Made by a program: the position numbers and the translations under genes. The notes below the pieces were generated by a model, which worked only from the letters and a program-made list of their open reading frames with translations, was not told the origin of the DNA and made no database searches. Positions 1-8,699 of a stretch of 64,000 nucleotides of DNA are shown here, piece by piece (the first letter of the stretch is position 1; every line of letters starts with the position of its first letter). Source of the DNA: Collinsella aerofaciens (GTDB taxonomy: Bacteria; Actinomycetota; Coriobacteriia; Coriobacteriales; Coriobacteriaceae); assembly GCF_028206795.1 (NCBI RefSeq), contig NZ_JAQLFJ010000003.1, forward strand, positions 10,850 to 74,849, written 5' to 3'.

Positions 1-917
1 GCCTTGTCCAGGGCGCCGATGATGCAGGTGCGGCCCTTGCGGGAGCGGGCGAACTTGATGGCGGCGCGGACCTTGGGCTCCATGGAACCCTTGCCGAACT
101 GGCCCTCGTCGGCCAGGCGCTCGGCCTCGTCGGCGGTGAGGTCCTCGAGCTCCTCCTGGTTGGGCTTGCCGAAGTTGATGGCGACGTGCTCGACGGCGGT
201 CAGCAGGAACAGGACGTCGGCGTCGCAGTCCTCGGCCAGCAGCTCGCCGCCCAGGTCCTTGTCGATGACGGCGGGAACGCCCTTGTAGCAGCCCTTGTTC
301 TCGTAGTCGCGGACGACGGGGATGCCGCCACCACCGCAGGCGATGACGATGAACTCGTTGTCGAGCAGGTTGAGGATGGAGTCAGCCTCGACGATCTTCT
401 TGGGATCGGGGGAGGCGACGACGCGACGCCAGCCGCGGCCGGAATCCTCGACGAAGACCTTTGAGGGATCCTCGGCCATGAACTCCTTGGCCTGCTCCTC
501 GGTGTAGAAGGGGCCGATCGGCTTGGTCGGGTTCTTGAATGCGGGATCGTCCGGGTCGCACTCGATCTGGGTGACGACGGTTGCGGCGTGCCAACGCTTG
601 TAGCGCTTGTGCATCTCGCGGCCGATGCCCTGCTGCAGGTGATAACCGATGTAGCCCTGGGACATGGCGCCGCACTCGGGCAGCGGCATCTCGGGGGTGC
701 CGATGGCGTCGTGGGCAGCGGCGAAGGCGTTCTGGATCATGCCGACCTGCGGGCCGTTGCCGTGGGTGATGATGATCTCGTTGCCCTGCTCGATCAGACC
801 GAGAAGAGCGTGGGCGGTGTTGCTCACGGCCTCGATCTGCTCGACGGGGTTGTTGCCGAGGGCGTTGCCGCCGAGGGCGACGACAATACGATCGGGCTTG
901 CCGTACGGTTTACTCAT
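1..917 (-). CDS. arcC: Carbamate kinase, copy 1 (3' end lies beyond the left edge)
   Basis: Carbamate kinase makes ATP from carbamoyl phosphate and ADP in the last step of the cytoplasmic arginine deiminase pathway. Reading from the ATG at 915-917, the protein begins MSKPYGKPD and carries the amino-acid-kinase motifs ALGGNALG (near residue 14) and HGNGPQVG (residues 52-59). About 305 of the expected 320 residues are present; the rest runs off the window. It is the last visible gene of the operon antiporter-arcA-carbamoyltransferase-arcC, 23 bp after the carbamoyltransferase stop. Bases 1-902 match 7124-8025 of the second arcC with one difference, at 330 versus 7453, which is synonymous. The copies diverge only in codons 5-6 and upstream, which suggests recent duplication or gene conversion. 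Function is certain at family level. Confidence 0.95.
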   Translation of the reverse strand, partial: MSKPYGKPDRIVVALGGNALGNNPVEQIEAVSNTAHALLGLIEQGNEIIITHGNGPQVGMIQNAFAAAHDAIGTPEMPLPECGAMSQGYIGYHLQQGIGREMHKRYKRWHAATVVTQIECDPDDPAFKNPTKPIGPFYTEEQAKEFMAEDPSKVFVEDSGRGWRRVVASPDPKKIVEADSILNLLDNEFIVIACGGGGIPVVRDYENKGCYKGVPAVIDKDLGGELLAEDCDADVLFLLTAVEHVAINFGKPNQEELEDLTADEAERLADEGQFGKGSMEPKVRAAIKFARSRKGRTCIIGALDK

Positions 918-940
918 AGTGTTCGTTCACTTCCCAGCTA

Positions 941-1948
941 CTAGCGAAGCGTCGCGTACATCATGGCCTTAATGGTATGCATGCGGTTCTCGGCCTCCTG
1001 GAACACACGAGACTGCGCGCTCTCAAAGACCTCGTCGGAAACCTCCATCTCGGTCACGCCGAACTTCTCGGCAATCTCGGCGCCGATGGTGGTCTGCGTA
1101 TCGTGGAAGCTCGGCAGGCAGTGCATAAAGATGGCGCCGGGGTTTGCCTTGGCCATGACCTCGGGCGTTACTCGATAGGGAGAGAGAAGATCGATTCGGC
1201 TCTTCCACAGCTCCTCAGCCTGGCCCATACCGACCCAAACGTCCGTATAGATCACGTCTGCATCCTTGACGCCCTCGTCGATATCCTCAGTGAGCTGGAT
1301 CGTGCAGCCATTCTGAGCGGCGATCTCCTGGCAGCGCTCAAGAAGCTCGGGATCGAAGTGCGTGGCGCCCTCGACATCGCCCTTGGGTCCGCAGGAGCAG
1401 AAGTTAATGCCGAGCTTGGCGCAGATAACCATCAGGGAGTCGCTGACGTTGCCCTGCTCCTTGCCCATATAGGTGAGCTTCATGCCGCGCGTGTCGCCAA
1501 ACTCCTCACGCATGGTAAGAATGTCGGCAAGGGCCTGGGTGGGATGGTACTCGTTGGTCAGACCGTTCCAGACGGGAACGCCAGCCTTGGCGGCAAGCTC
1601 CTCGACGATCGACTGGTCGGAGCCGCGATACTCAATACCGTCATACATGCGACCGAGCACGCGGGCGGTATCCTCGATGGACTCTTTCTTGCCCATCTGC
1701 GACGAGCCGGGGTCGAGGTAGGTCACGCCCATACCCAGGTCCATACCGCCGACCTCGAAGGCACAGCGCGTGCGCGTTGAGGTCTTCTCAAACAGCAGGA
1801 CAATGTTCTTGCCCTCGAGAAAGCGGTGCGGATAACCGGCGCGCTTCATATCCTTGAAGTTCTTTGAGAGGTCGAGCATGTACTCGATTTCCTCGGACGT
1901 AAAGTCAAGCAGGGTAAGAACGCTTCGACCAGAAAGATTAAGAGCCAT
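941..1948 (-). CDS. arcB: Ornithine carbamoyltransferase, catabolic
   Basis: This 335-residue enzyme converts citrulline and phosphate to ornithine and carbamoyl phosphate when it works in the arginine deiminase pathway. The carbamoyl-phosphate motif STRT is at residues 57-60, HPTQ at 135-138, and the C-terminal FMHCLP motif with the active-site cysteine is present. The ornithine-binding loop reads DVWVGMGQ where most family members have DVWVSMG, a Ser-to-Gly change. The start is the ATG at 1946-1948, preceded by AGGA; an upstream in-frame start would add 19 residues and lacks a comparable ribosome site. It lies between arcA and arcC on the same strand. The catabolic role is inferred from that context. 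The anabolic paralogue argF is the alternative name. Confidence 0.93.
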   Translation of the reverse strand: MALNLSGRSVLTLLDFTSEEIEYMLDLSKNFKDMKRAGYPHRFLEGKNIVLLFEKTSTRTRCAFEVGGMDLGMGVTYLDPGSSQMGKKESIEDTARVLGRMYDGIEYRGSDQSIVEELAAKAGVPVWNGLTNEYHPTQALADILTMREEFGDTRGMKLTYMGKEQGNVSDSLMVICAKLGINFCSCGPKGDVEGATHFDPELLERCQEIAAQNGCTIQLTEDIDEGVKDADVIYTDVWVGMGQAEELWKSRIDLLSPYRVTPEVMAKANPGAIFMHCLPSFHDTQTTIGAEIAEKFGVTEMEVSDEVFESAQSRVFQEAENRMHTIKAMMYATLR

Positions 1949-1989
1949 GATTTGAGTCCTTTCGGTTGTTGGAACACACAAGGAGGGAT

Positions 1990-2016
1990 GGGCGGCGCAG
2001 ACCACACGCGCCGCCC
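1990..2016 (-). terminator. GC-rich hairpin between arcA and arcB
   Basis: A perfect 9-bp stem (GGGCGGCGC at 1990-1998, complement at 2008-2016) with a 9-nt loop lies in the 85-bp gap between the arcA stop and the arcB start. No T-run follows on the minus strand. It is therefore more likely an attenuator or mRNA-processing stem inside the operon than a full terminator. Confidence 0.4.
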
Positions 2017-2033
2017 AGATACGCTAACGCTGA

Positions 2034-3278
2034 CTAGATTTCCTCACGCCAGAACGGCATGGTCATGCAACGCGGGCCGCCGCGACCGCGAGAAAGCTCC
2101 TCGGAGGGAGCGACGAGCAGCTCGACGCCAGCCTTGTAAAGAGCATCGTTGGTTACAACGTTGCGCTCATACACGCAGACCTTGCCCGGTGCGACCGCAA
2201 GAGTGTTGGAACCATCGTTCCACTGCTCACGGGAAGCCTCGATCGGATCGCCACCACCGCACTCAATCATGGTGATATGGTCCATACCCGTCGCAAGCTC
2301 GAGGATATGCTGCAGGGTGCCCTCGAGTTCCTCGATATGCACCTCCCCCTCCGAATCGCCCTTGGTCAGGCGGTAGGCACGAAGCGTCTGGTAGATGCCG
2401 GGATAGACCGTGAACTTATCGTGATCGACCTGCGTGCAGACGGTGTCGAGGTGCATGTAGGCATAGCCGTGCGGAATCTTGATGGCATAGATGTTCTCGA
2501 TCTCGGCCTCATCGGAACCCCAGAACATATTCTTGGCGAGCTCATCGATGGCTGCAGTCTGGGTGCGCTCGGAAATACCGATGGCGAGCGTCTTGGCGTT
2601 GATGTTGAGGATATCGCCGCCCTCGATATGCCACTCGCTGTTGTGGTCATACCAAATGGGGCTACCAGCGTAATCAGGATGGTTACGCAGCACCGTTTCG
2701 TAGAAGATTACTTCGCGATTGCGCTGATTCCAGTACATGCGGTTCATGGTAGCGCCCTTGCCCACGACAGCCAGAGGGTCACGGGAGAAATACGAGGCCG
2801 GCATGGGGAACAGCACCATATCGTCGCCCTTCAGCTCGTCGCCGTCCAGGCTGGCAAGAGAGCCGCCGACATGCGGGATCTCGAGGTCGCGCACATACAG
2901 TCCGCCCATAGCTGTGAGGACAAATTCCTTGTTGTCCTTGATGGAATCGAGCTTCTCGACAACCGCCTGGCGAAGAGCGGCGTTCTTGATACCCGACTCG
3001 TTCATGAACTTTCCCATGAACTCCGCACGCGCGCCCTCGACCTTATCAAACGTCTCGGCAACCAGGTCTTCCATATAGACGACCTCGGCGCCAGCGCCGC
3101 GAAGAAGGTCGGTAAACTGATCGTGCTCTTTCTGGGCATAGTCCAGATAGAACGCGTCGTGAATCCAAACGCGGTCGAAATCCTCCGCCTTCATGTTTAC
3201 AAGATCCATACCGGGGCGATGGACGCACACCTTCTTAAGGGCGCCAATCTCGCTATGAACGTTCAGTCCTTTGTTCAT
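2034..3278 (-). CDS. arcA: Arginine deiminase, copy 1
   Basis: Arginine deiminase hydrolyses arginine to citrulline and ammonia, the first step of the cytoplasmic ADI pathway. The protein is 414 residues, the usual length. It shows the N-terminal Asn/Gly motif, FSRDP-like and HIEGGD active-site segments, and the C-terminal RGGPRC motif whose cysteine (residue 404) is the nucleophile. It sits 41 bp downstream of the antiporter gene and upstream of arcB and arcC, giving a complete ADI operon. A second arginine deiminase at 5034-6284 is clearly diverged, for instance NGFGGPNC in place of RGRGGPRC around the catalytic cysteine. The two are therefore old paralogues, unlike the two near-identical arcC copies. 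Confidence 0.97.
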   Translation of the reverse strand: MNKGLNVHSEIGALKKVCVHRPGMDLVNMKAEDFDRVWIHDAFYLDYAQKEHDQFTDLLRGAGAEVVYMEDLVAETFDKVEGARAEFMGKFMNESGIKNAALRQAVVEKLDSIKDNKEFVLTAMGGLYVRDLEIPHVGGSLASLDGDELKGDDMVLFPMPASYFSRDPLAVVGKGATMNRMYWNQRNREVIFYETVLRNHPDYAGSPIWYDHNSEWHIEGGDILNINAKTLAIGISERTQTAAIDELAKNMFWGSDEAEIENIYAIKIPHGYAYMHLDTVCTQVDHDKFTVYPGIYQTLRAYRLTKGDSEGEVHIEELEGTLQHILELATGMDHITMIECGGGDPIEASREQWNDGSNTLAVAPGKVCVYERNVVTNDALYKAGVELLVAPSEELSRGRGGPRCMTMPFWREEI

Positions 3279-3319
3279 CTCTATCCTTCTTTCTTACAAC
3301 TGTATGTAAGGTTTTGCTT

Positions 3320-4756
3320 TTACGGCAAGGGGATAAGGCCCGAAACCGCAGTGAATGCCATGCAGATAACGCTCACGACCAGGAAGAATTTCCAAGCAAC
3401 CTTCCACCACTGGCCAAGCGGAATCTTGCAGACGCCAAGACCGGCAACGAGCATCGCGCTTGTTGGCGAAATGAGAGACATGGCCGCGCTGCCCATGGAA
3501 AGACCCGTAACTGCAGCCTCGGGGTTTAAGCCCATCAGCTCAACAAGCGGGCCAAAAATTGGAATCGTAAGAGCAGCGATACCCGAAGAGCTCGGAACGA
3601 GGATCGACAGAAGGTTATCCACGACATAGAGGATGCTCGTAAAGATAACGGCTGGAACTCCAGTGAGAGCCGTGGCGAGCGTATTGAGAATCGTATCGAT
3701 GATGAGGCCGTCATTGGCGATTACGAGGATTCCGCGGGCAAGTCCAACAACGATGGCAGAGAACGCGAAATCTGCAATTCCCTTAACGAACTCGCCAGCG
3801 ATCTCCTTCTCATTCATCCCGGAAACAACACCAGAAAGAAGGGCCATGGCCAAGAAAATCGCAGAGATTTCGTTCATGTACCAGCCCTGGGCTACCAGGC
3901 CCCAAATGATAGCGCCAAGTCCAAGCACGAAAATAACCATGACGGCTTTTTGCTTAGCGGTGAACTCGCTATCGAGGAGGTTCTCATCCGCGCCAAACTC
4001 TTTGCGTTTCTCGATATCATCGTGGAAAGCGGGGGACGCTTCGGGGTTTTTCTTAACCTTGAGGGCATACATTACAACCCATGCGACGGCAACCGCCGTG
4101 AGCACGGCAAGGGCAATGGTACGCAACCAAAGCTGGGGGTTGCCCTGGATACCGAGGATGCCCTGGGAAATCAGGACGTTGAACGGATTGACGGTAGATG
4201 CGATGTATCCGATACGGGCACCCACAAACACCGTCATGAACGCTGTAATTGAGTCGAAGCCCATGGCCATCATGATCGGCATAAGAATCGCAAAGAACGG
4301 AAGCGTCTCCTCTGCCATACCAAAGGTGCTGCCGCCCAAGGCAAAAAGCACCATTAGGATCGGAATGATGAGGACGTCCTTGCTCTTGAACTTCTTCACC
4401 ACTCGGGCGACGCCGCTCGTGATGGCTCCGGTCGCCGTGATGACCTGGAAGGAACCTCCCACGATCATGATGAATGCAACGACCTCGACCGCTTGCTGGA
4501 TGCCGATCGCAGGGGCCTCAAGTACTTCGAAGATGCCTTGGCGAAGATCGACCTCGTTGCCGTCCTCGTCCGTATAGACCTTATCGACAGGCTCATAGGT
4601 GCCCGAGACCGTTACCTCGCGACCGTTAACCTCCTGGCGCTCAAACGAACCCGAAGGCACGACCCAGGTCAGAACGGCAAATACGGCCATCAAGACGAGA
4701 ATGATGGTGTACACGTGCGGGACTCGAGGAGTGCGCTTCTTTTCTGTCTCTGCCAT
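3320..4756 (-). CDS. YfcC/DcuC-superfamily transporter, probable arginine-ornithine antiporter
   Basis: The 478-residue polytopic membrane protein starts with a short basic N-terminus, one membrane segment, an extracytoplasmic stretch of about 50 residues, then roughly eleven hydrophobic segments. Motifs such as GGSTFGMAEETLPF and SPTSAMLVAGLG are typical of the YfcC group of the DcuC-like carriers. It is the first gene of the ADI operon, with GGAGG before the ATG at 4754-4756. Such carriers take the place of ArcD in several anaerobes and would exchange external arginine for ornithine. The substrate is inferred from operon position; the family also includes dicarboxylate and other amino-acid carriers. 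Confidence 0.85.
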   Translation of the reverse strand: MAETEKKRTPRVPHVYTIILVLMAVFAVLTWVVPSGSFERQEVNGREVTVSGTYEPVDKVYTDEDGNEVDLRQGIFEVLEAPAIGIQQAVEVVAFIMIVGGSFQVITATGAITSGVARVVKKFKSKDVLIIPILMVLFALGGSTFGMAEETLPFFAILMPIMMAMGFDSITAFMTVFVGARIGYIASTVNPFNVLISQGILGIQGNPQLWLRTIALAVLTAVAVAWVVMYALKVKKNPEASPAFHDDIEKRKEFGADENLLDSEFTAKQKAVMVIFVLGLGAIIWGLVAQGWYMNEISAIFLAMALLSGVVSGMNEKEIAGEFVKGIADFAFSAIVVGLARGILVIANDGLIIDTILNTLATALTGVPAVIFTSILYVVDNLLSILVPSSSGIAALTIPIFGPLVELMGLNPEAAVTGLSMGSAAMSLISPTSAMLVAGLGVCKIPLGQWWKVAWKFFLVVSVICMAFTAVSGLIPLP

Positions 4757-4874
4757 CTCTCCTCCTTAATTCAGGGGTTTTTCGTTGCCGGCAAAGCCAT
4801 TGTGTCATCGCGCAAAACACCCTTCCGTCTCTTCGCCCGCCAACGAAGCGCATCGACCCGTAAACGGATTTCAG

Positions 4875-4974
4875 ATTGATGTAATTTGTCAATTTGCTTT
4901 CTAAATTGAAGTTTAACATCAATTACTAAGCCGGTTCGTGCCATTCACCTGTGACAGATATGATGTAAATTGAA
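4875..4974. promoter_or_regulatory. Divergent arc promoter region with three related ATTGATGTAA-like motifs
   Basis: The 277-bp gap between the divergent antiporter operon and the second arcA is AT-rich compared with its surroundings. It holds three similar motifs: ATTGATGTAATTT at 4875-4887, the reverse-strand ATTGATGTTAAAC at about 4911-4924, and ATGATGTAAATTGA at about 4960-4973. Repeated related sites in a divergent promoter suggest operators for a shared regulator. The HTH protein encoded at 6286-6936 is the obvious candidate, but an ArgR or Crp/Fnr-type protein is possible. No consensus promoter could be assigned with confidence. Confidence 0.4.
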
Positions 4975-5033
4975 TCAAGCTCGTAATGTGCCACTATGGA
5001 AGCAATAAATACTCACCGCCAAAGCGAGGTCAC

Positions 5034-6284
5034 ATGTCCGCATTGCATGTTCAAAATGAAATAGGAAAGCTAAAAAAGGTGCTTCTGCACTGTCCCGGCC
5101 CCGAAACGCGCAACTACCCCGACGGCCAGTTCAATCAAGTCTTTACGCTACGCCCTTCTAGCAATTCATTTGATCTTGAAAAGGCTCTTGGGGAGCATCA
5201 TGCTTACTCGGCGATGCTCGAGCACGAAGGGGTAGAGATTCTCTATCTTGAAAACCTTCTTACCGAAGCCCTTGATGCGACAGAGCAAGCGCGTCGCTCT
5301 TTTATCGATAGCTACATTTCAGAATGCGGCGCGCGGGGCATTGAGCTCGAGTCTGCCATTCGCGAGTATCTTGAGCATATCGAAGGTTCCCGCGACCTGG
5401 TCCAGGCAGCCGTCAACGGCGTTCGCTACTCCCAGGTCTTCGACACGAACAAGGAGGTGTTCAGCCTCTCAAAGCTGACGGGAGACGCATACTCACCCGA
5501 CGACCTTCTCATAGCCCCCCTTAACACCATGTGGTTCACGCGCGATCCAGCAAGCGTCATCGGCGAAGGTGTCACGCTCAACCATATGTACTGGCCAGAG
5601 CGCAACCGTGAGGTTATCGCCTATAAAACGATTTTTAACTATCATCCGGATTTCCGCGAGACTCCTCAGTTCTTCAAGCATGAATCGACTTACCACATTG
5701 AAGGCGGCGACCTTCACAACCTCAACAGCGAAAATGTAGCCGTTGGCATCTCTCAACGAACCGAGCCAGCAGCTATAGACACCCTAACGAATAACTTGCT
5801 CTGGGACGAGAACTCGACTATTGAGTCCGTATGGGCCATTGAGGTTCCCTACGATGATCTCTGCATTCATCTCGACACATACTTTGCTCGTGTTAACTAT
5901 GAGACATTCCTCATTGACCGGGAGCTCCTGGACCAAGCGCGAGTCTACTGCATTACACGAGGCAGATCGGAAAGGACAACCCGGGCGCGTCATGTCGAAG
6001 GCGGACTAAAAGAAGCGCTGGGATTAGCCCTGGGTTTAAGTTCACCGCAATTTATCCCTTGCGGCGGCTCAAATCCCGGAGCGGCAGAGGTCGAAAGAAC
6101 CAACAATGCCATAAGCACCCTTTGCCTGGAGCCCGGCAAGGTCTGCGTATACGAAGAGAACACCGAGACTAACAAGGCACTGGAGCAGGCCGGTATTGAA
6201 CTTGTTCCCATCTCTATCTTTGAGCTGACAAACGGCTTTGGCGGCCCCAACTGCCTCTGCCTTCCCCTCGTCCGCGCTTCATAA
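5034..6284 (+). CDS. arcA: Arginine deiminase, copy 2 (diverged paralogue)
   Basis: This 416-residue guanidino-group hydrolase has the same landmarks as the first copy: FTRDP near the middle, HIEGGD, and a C-terminal GGPNC motif with the likely catalytic cysteine at residue 407. The start is the ATG at 5034, eight or so bases after a GAGG ribosome site. It is transcribed divergently from the ADI operon and is followed after one base by an HTH regulator, so the two are surely cotranscribed. Its codon use is slightly less GC-rich than that of the operonic arcA. Arginine deiminase activity is the best assignment. A modified substrate range, or a role distinct from energy generation such as ammonia-based acid resistance, cannot be excluded from sequence. 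Confidence 0.93.
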   Translation: MSALHVQNEIGKLKKVLLHCPGPETRNYPDGQFNQVFTLRPSSNSFDLEKALGEHHAYSAMLEHEGVEILYLENLLTEALDATEQARRSFIDSYISECGARGIELESAIREYLEHIEGSRDLVQAAVNGVRYSQVFDTNKEVFSLSKLTGDAYSPDDLLIAPLNTMWFTRDPASVIGEGVTLNHMYWPERNREVIAYKTIFNYHPDFRETPQFFKHESTYHIEGGDLHNLNSENVAVGISQRTEPAAIDTLTNNLLWDENSTIESVWAIEVPYDDLCIHLDTYFARVNYETFLIDRELLDQARVYCITRGRSERTTRARHVEGGLKEALGLALGLSSPQFIPCGGSNPGAAEVERTNNAISTLCLEPGKVCVYEENTETNKALEQAGIELVPISIFELTNGFGGPNCLCLPLVRAS

Positions 6285-6285
6285 C

Positions 6286-6936
6286 ATGGGAACGGGTCAA
6301 AACATAAAGGCGCTTCGCAAGCGCGACCAGCTCACGCAGGAGGAGTTCGCGGCACTTGTCGGCGTCTCCAAAGAAACGGTATGCCGTTGGGAAAAGGACC
6401 GCTATGCCATCCGCCGGTCGACACTGCTCAAGATCGTTTCGAAATTCAATCTGCAGTTTGACGACCTCGCATCGGAAACCGCAGGGCTTGCCGCAAAGCT
6501 CGACCACGAGGGGCGGAAGGGGGAATCCAAGGAAACTACTACTGACTCCCTTTGTGATGTATTTAAAATTCAGATGAATGGAGGCAGAACGGGACTCAAG
6601 CAGACCGGAACAACGGCGCTCCCCTCATCCGTATTCAAAAACCATCGCGGGTGCTTCTTTGTTCAAATGGACACATCTGCCATGTCCAAATGCTATCCGA
6701 TAGGATCCCTTCTCCTCGTGGACCCCAACCTGAAACCCTGGAACGGATGCTCCGTCCTCGCCTTGGCCGATAATTCCAGAATGGTCATACGGCGATATAG
6801 CACCGGCACGAACACCGTGATGCTGTCATCCTACTCATATCGCACGTCGGAACCGGATATTGTGCTGGACAAACGCCGAATCAGGATTCTCGGAGTCATC
6901 GTCTGGTTTCAGGCATCCCATGACCTGAGCATCTAA
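6286..6936 (+). CDS. XRE-family regulator with LexA/CI-like C-terminal domain
   Basis: The 216-residue protein has a Cro/CI-type helix-turn-helix at residues 1-60 (motif QEEFAALVGVSKETVCRWE). A C-terminal domain from about 115 resembles the S24 fold of LexA and CI repressors. The expected serine is present in the segment SAMSK, but the position of the catalytic lysine (VKRL in LexA) reads VIRRY, so it is arginine. Self-cleavage is therefore doubtful, and the domain may only dimerise or bind a ligand. The ATG at 6286 begins one base after the arcA stop, implying translational coupling. It probably controls the flanking arc genes. This is context-based inference. Confidence 0.85.
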   Translation: MGTGQNIKALRKRDQLTQEEFAALVGVSKETVCRWEKDRYAIRRSTLLKIVSKFNLQFDDLASETAGLAAKLDHEGRKGESKETTTDSLCDVFKIQMNGGRTGLKQTGTTALPSSVFKNHRGCFFVQMDTSAMSKCYPIGSLLLVDPNLKPWNGCSVLALADNSRMVIRRYSTGTNTVMLSSYSYRTSEPDIVLDKRRIRILGVIVWFQASHDLSI

Positions 6937-6982
6937 CCAAATTTGCTCTTGTTTACCCCCTGCACACATCTCAAACAGCAAA

Positions 6983-7012
6983 AGCCCCGCAGCCGGAGCG
7001 GACTGCGGGGCT
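6983..7012. terminator. Terminator hairpin between convergent regulator and arcC copy 2
   Basis: A perfect 10-bp stem (AGCCCCGCAG at 6983-6992, complement at 7003-7012) has a 10-nt loop. On the minus strand it is followed by TTTTGCTG, so it fits intrinsic termination of arcC copy 2. It lies 46 bp after the regulator stop and may act in both directions. Confidence 0.8.
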
Positions 7013-7077
7013 CGTGAAGAGAGGCTAGTCTGTGGGCGCTTTGCCTGGCGCCCACGGGAGAGGCAACGGAGTAGGGA

Positions 7078-8040
7078 CTACTCGTGGATGCGGGTGCCGG
7101 AGAGGCCGGCCATGGTCTCGGCAGCCTTGTCCAGGGCGCCGATGATGCAGGTGCGGCCCTTGCGGGAGCGGGCGAACTTGATGGCGGCGCGGACCTTGGG
7201 CTCCATGGAACCCTTGCCGAACTGGCCCTCGTCGGCCAGGCGCTCGGCCTCGTCGGCGGTGAGGTCCTCGAGCTCCTCCTGGTTGGGCTTGCCGAAGTTG
7301 ATGGCGACGTGCTCGACGGCGGTCAGCAGGAACAGGACGTCGGCGTCGCAGTCCTCGGCCAGCAGCTCGCCGCCCAGGTCCTTGTCGATGACGGCGGGAA
7401 CGCCCTTGTAGCAGCCCTTGTTCTCGTAGTCGCGGACGACGGGGATGCCGCCGCCACCGCAGGCGATGACGATGAACTCGTTGTCGAGCAGGTTGAGGAT
7501 GGAGTCAGCCTCGACGATCTTCTTGGGATCGGGGGAGGCGACGACGCGACGCCAGCCGCGGCCGGAATCCTCGACGAAGACCTTTGAGGGATCCTCGGCC
7601 ATGAACTCCTTGGCCTGCTCCTCGGTGTAGAAGGGGCCGATCGGCTTGGTCGGGTTCTTGAATGCGGGATCGTCCGGGTCGCACTCGATCTGGGTGACGA
7701 CGGTTGCGGCGTGCCAACGCTTGTAGCGCTTGTGCATCTCGCGGCCGATGCCCTGCTGCAGGTGATAACCGATGTAGCCCTGGGACATGGCGCCGCACTC
7801 GGGCAGCGGCATCTCGGGGGTGCCGATGGCGTCGTGGGCAGCGGCGAAGGCGTTCTGGATCATGCCGACCTGCGGGCCGTTGCCGTGGGTGATGATGATC
7901 TCGTTGCCCTGCTCGATCAGACCGAGAAGAGCGTGGGCGGTGTTGCTCACGGCCTCGATCTGCTCGACGGGGTTGTTGCCGAGGGCGTTGCCGCCGAGGG
8001 CGACGACAATACGATCGGGCTTGCCAAGAGGCTTAGACAT
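7078..8040 (-). CDS. arcC: Carbamate kinase, copy 2
   Basis: This complete 320-residue carbamate kinase forms ATP and carbamate from carbamoyl phosphate. It has ALGGNALG near residue 14, HGNGPQVG at 52-59, and the C-terminal IGALDKA segment. The start is the ATG at 8038-8040 (MSKPLGKPD), with GAAAGGA upstream. It stands alone between the convergent arcA-regulator pair and a long AT-rich spacer. Compared with the partial copy at the left edge, one synonymous base differs over 902 bp, while the first few codons and the upstream DNA are unrelated. That pattern indicates gene conversion within the coding region and separate promoters. Why an extra orphan copy is kept is unknown; dosage is the simplest idea. 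Confidence 0.97.
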   Translation of the reverse strand: MSKPLGKPDRIVVALGGNALGNNPVEQIEAVSNTAHALLGLIEQGNEIIITHGNGPQVGMIQNAFAAAHDAIGTPEMPLPECGAMSQGYIGYHLQQGIGREMHKRYKRWHAATVVTQIECDPDDPAFKNPTKPIGPFYTEEQAKEFMAEDPSKVFVEDSGRGWRRVVASPDPKKIVEADSILNLLDNEFIVIACGGGGIPVVRDYENKGCYKGVPAVIDKDLGGELLAEDCDADVLFLLTAVEHVAINFGKPNQEELEDLTADEAERLADEGQFGKGSMEPKVRAAIKFARSRKGRTCIIGALDKAAETMAGLSGTRIHE

Positions 8041-8475
8041 TGCTGGAATCCTTTCTGTAAAAGGCCTACAACCCATTAATAACCCGCGTCCGTGCGATAC
8101 GCGAGTTTATTAAGGTTTATATTCTCTTTATCGCTCATTTTATTCATTTTGAAAACAGTTGAACGGTGAACGGTCGTTTTTACCCGCTCAGCGTAAGGAA
8201 TCCCAGCTCACGCATGTTTACGTCATCTACGTGCGACTTTATTTAATTAGAGCAGAGATTAGGCTGGATTATGCAAACTATATCTTTGCTAAACACATAA
8301 CGGACACTGCAATTATTTACTCGCACTATACGAGATTCTATGCACTTGCAAGACAAGTATGCACCCCTGCAATAACACGGGGCTTTTCATCCAACAAAAG
8401 GGATAGCCAATCGCGCTTCACTTTGCGGCAAGCGACTGTGAGTTTGCAGTATAGAACTTTACCGTCAGGTATTGC
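8041..8475. other. AT-rich spacer upstream of arcC copy 2, no gene recognised
   Basis: These 435 bases are clearly richer in A and T than the flanks. They contain no frame with good start context, so I see no convincing gene. They should hold the arcC copy 2 promoter on the minus strand. Low GC in an otherwise GC-rich genome suggests old inserted DNA or a deletion scar. No tRNA, terminator or known riboswitch pattern was seen. Confidence 0.5.
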
Positions 8476-8655
8476 ATGAACGCCGTCGACGCCCTCTCGC
8501 TCCTGCGCGCCCAGGCAATCGAGAACATCAGCGGCGTCCCCAGTCTTTTTGCATGGCACCGCGCCGGCTCGATGGCTCTGGGGCCTAAGCGAATCTTTGC
8601 TATCTGCCAATTTTTGTACGATTTGGGTCAAATCTATTTGCCAATTTTTGTATGA
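8476..8655 (+). CDS. Possible 59-residue ORF, perhaps a gene remnant
   Basis: An ATG at 8476 opens a 59-codon frame ending in TGA at 8653-8655. The first 40 codons are GC-rich and use genome-typical codons (protein begins MNAVDALSLL), unlike the AT-rich spacer before it. The last third runs through the 34-bp repeats and is AT-rich. This reads like the 5' end of a normal chromosomal gene that was cut and joined to the repeat region, so a truncated pseudogene is as likely as a small protein. There is no clear ribosome site and I recognise no family. Confidence 0.3.
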   Translation: MNAVDALSLLRAQAIENISGVPSLFAWHRAGSMALGPKRIFAICQFLYDLGQIYLPIFV

Positions 8656-8685
8656 TTAGGGGCAAATCTATTTGCCAATTTTTGT
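8600..8685. repeat. Three direct repeats with 34-bp period before the DUF4143 ATPase
   Basis: An 18-bp core CTATTTGCCAATTTTTGT starts at 8634 and 8668, with a one-mismatch copy at 8600. The period is exactly 34 bp, a little over three helical turns. The DNA between the cores is also similar (GATTTGGGTCAAAT versus GATTAGGGGCAAAT), so this is a 34-bp tandem repeat of about two and a half units. It ends 15 bp before the ATG at 8700 and overlaps the ribosome site region. It could be an operator array for autoregulation. Confidence 0.85.
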
Positions 8686-8699
8686 CATTGAGGGGTTTT

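Noticed and set aside
8159..8479. A 106-codon frame in the AT-rich spacer
   Set aside because: There is no ribosome site, codon use is unlike the genome, and no recognisable features were seen.
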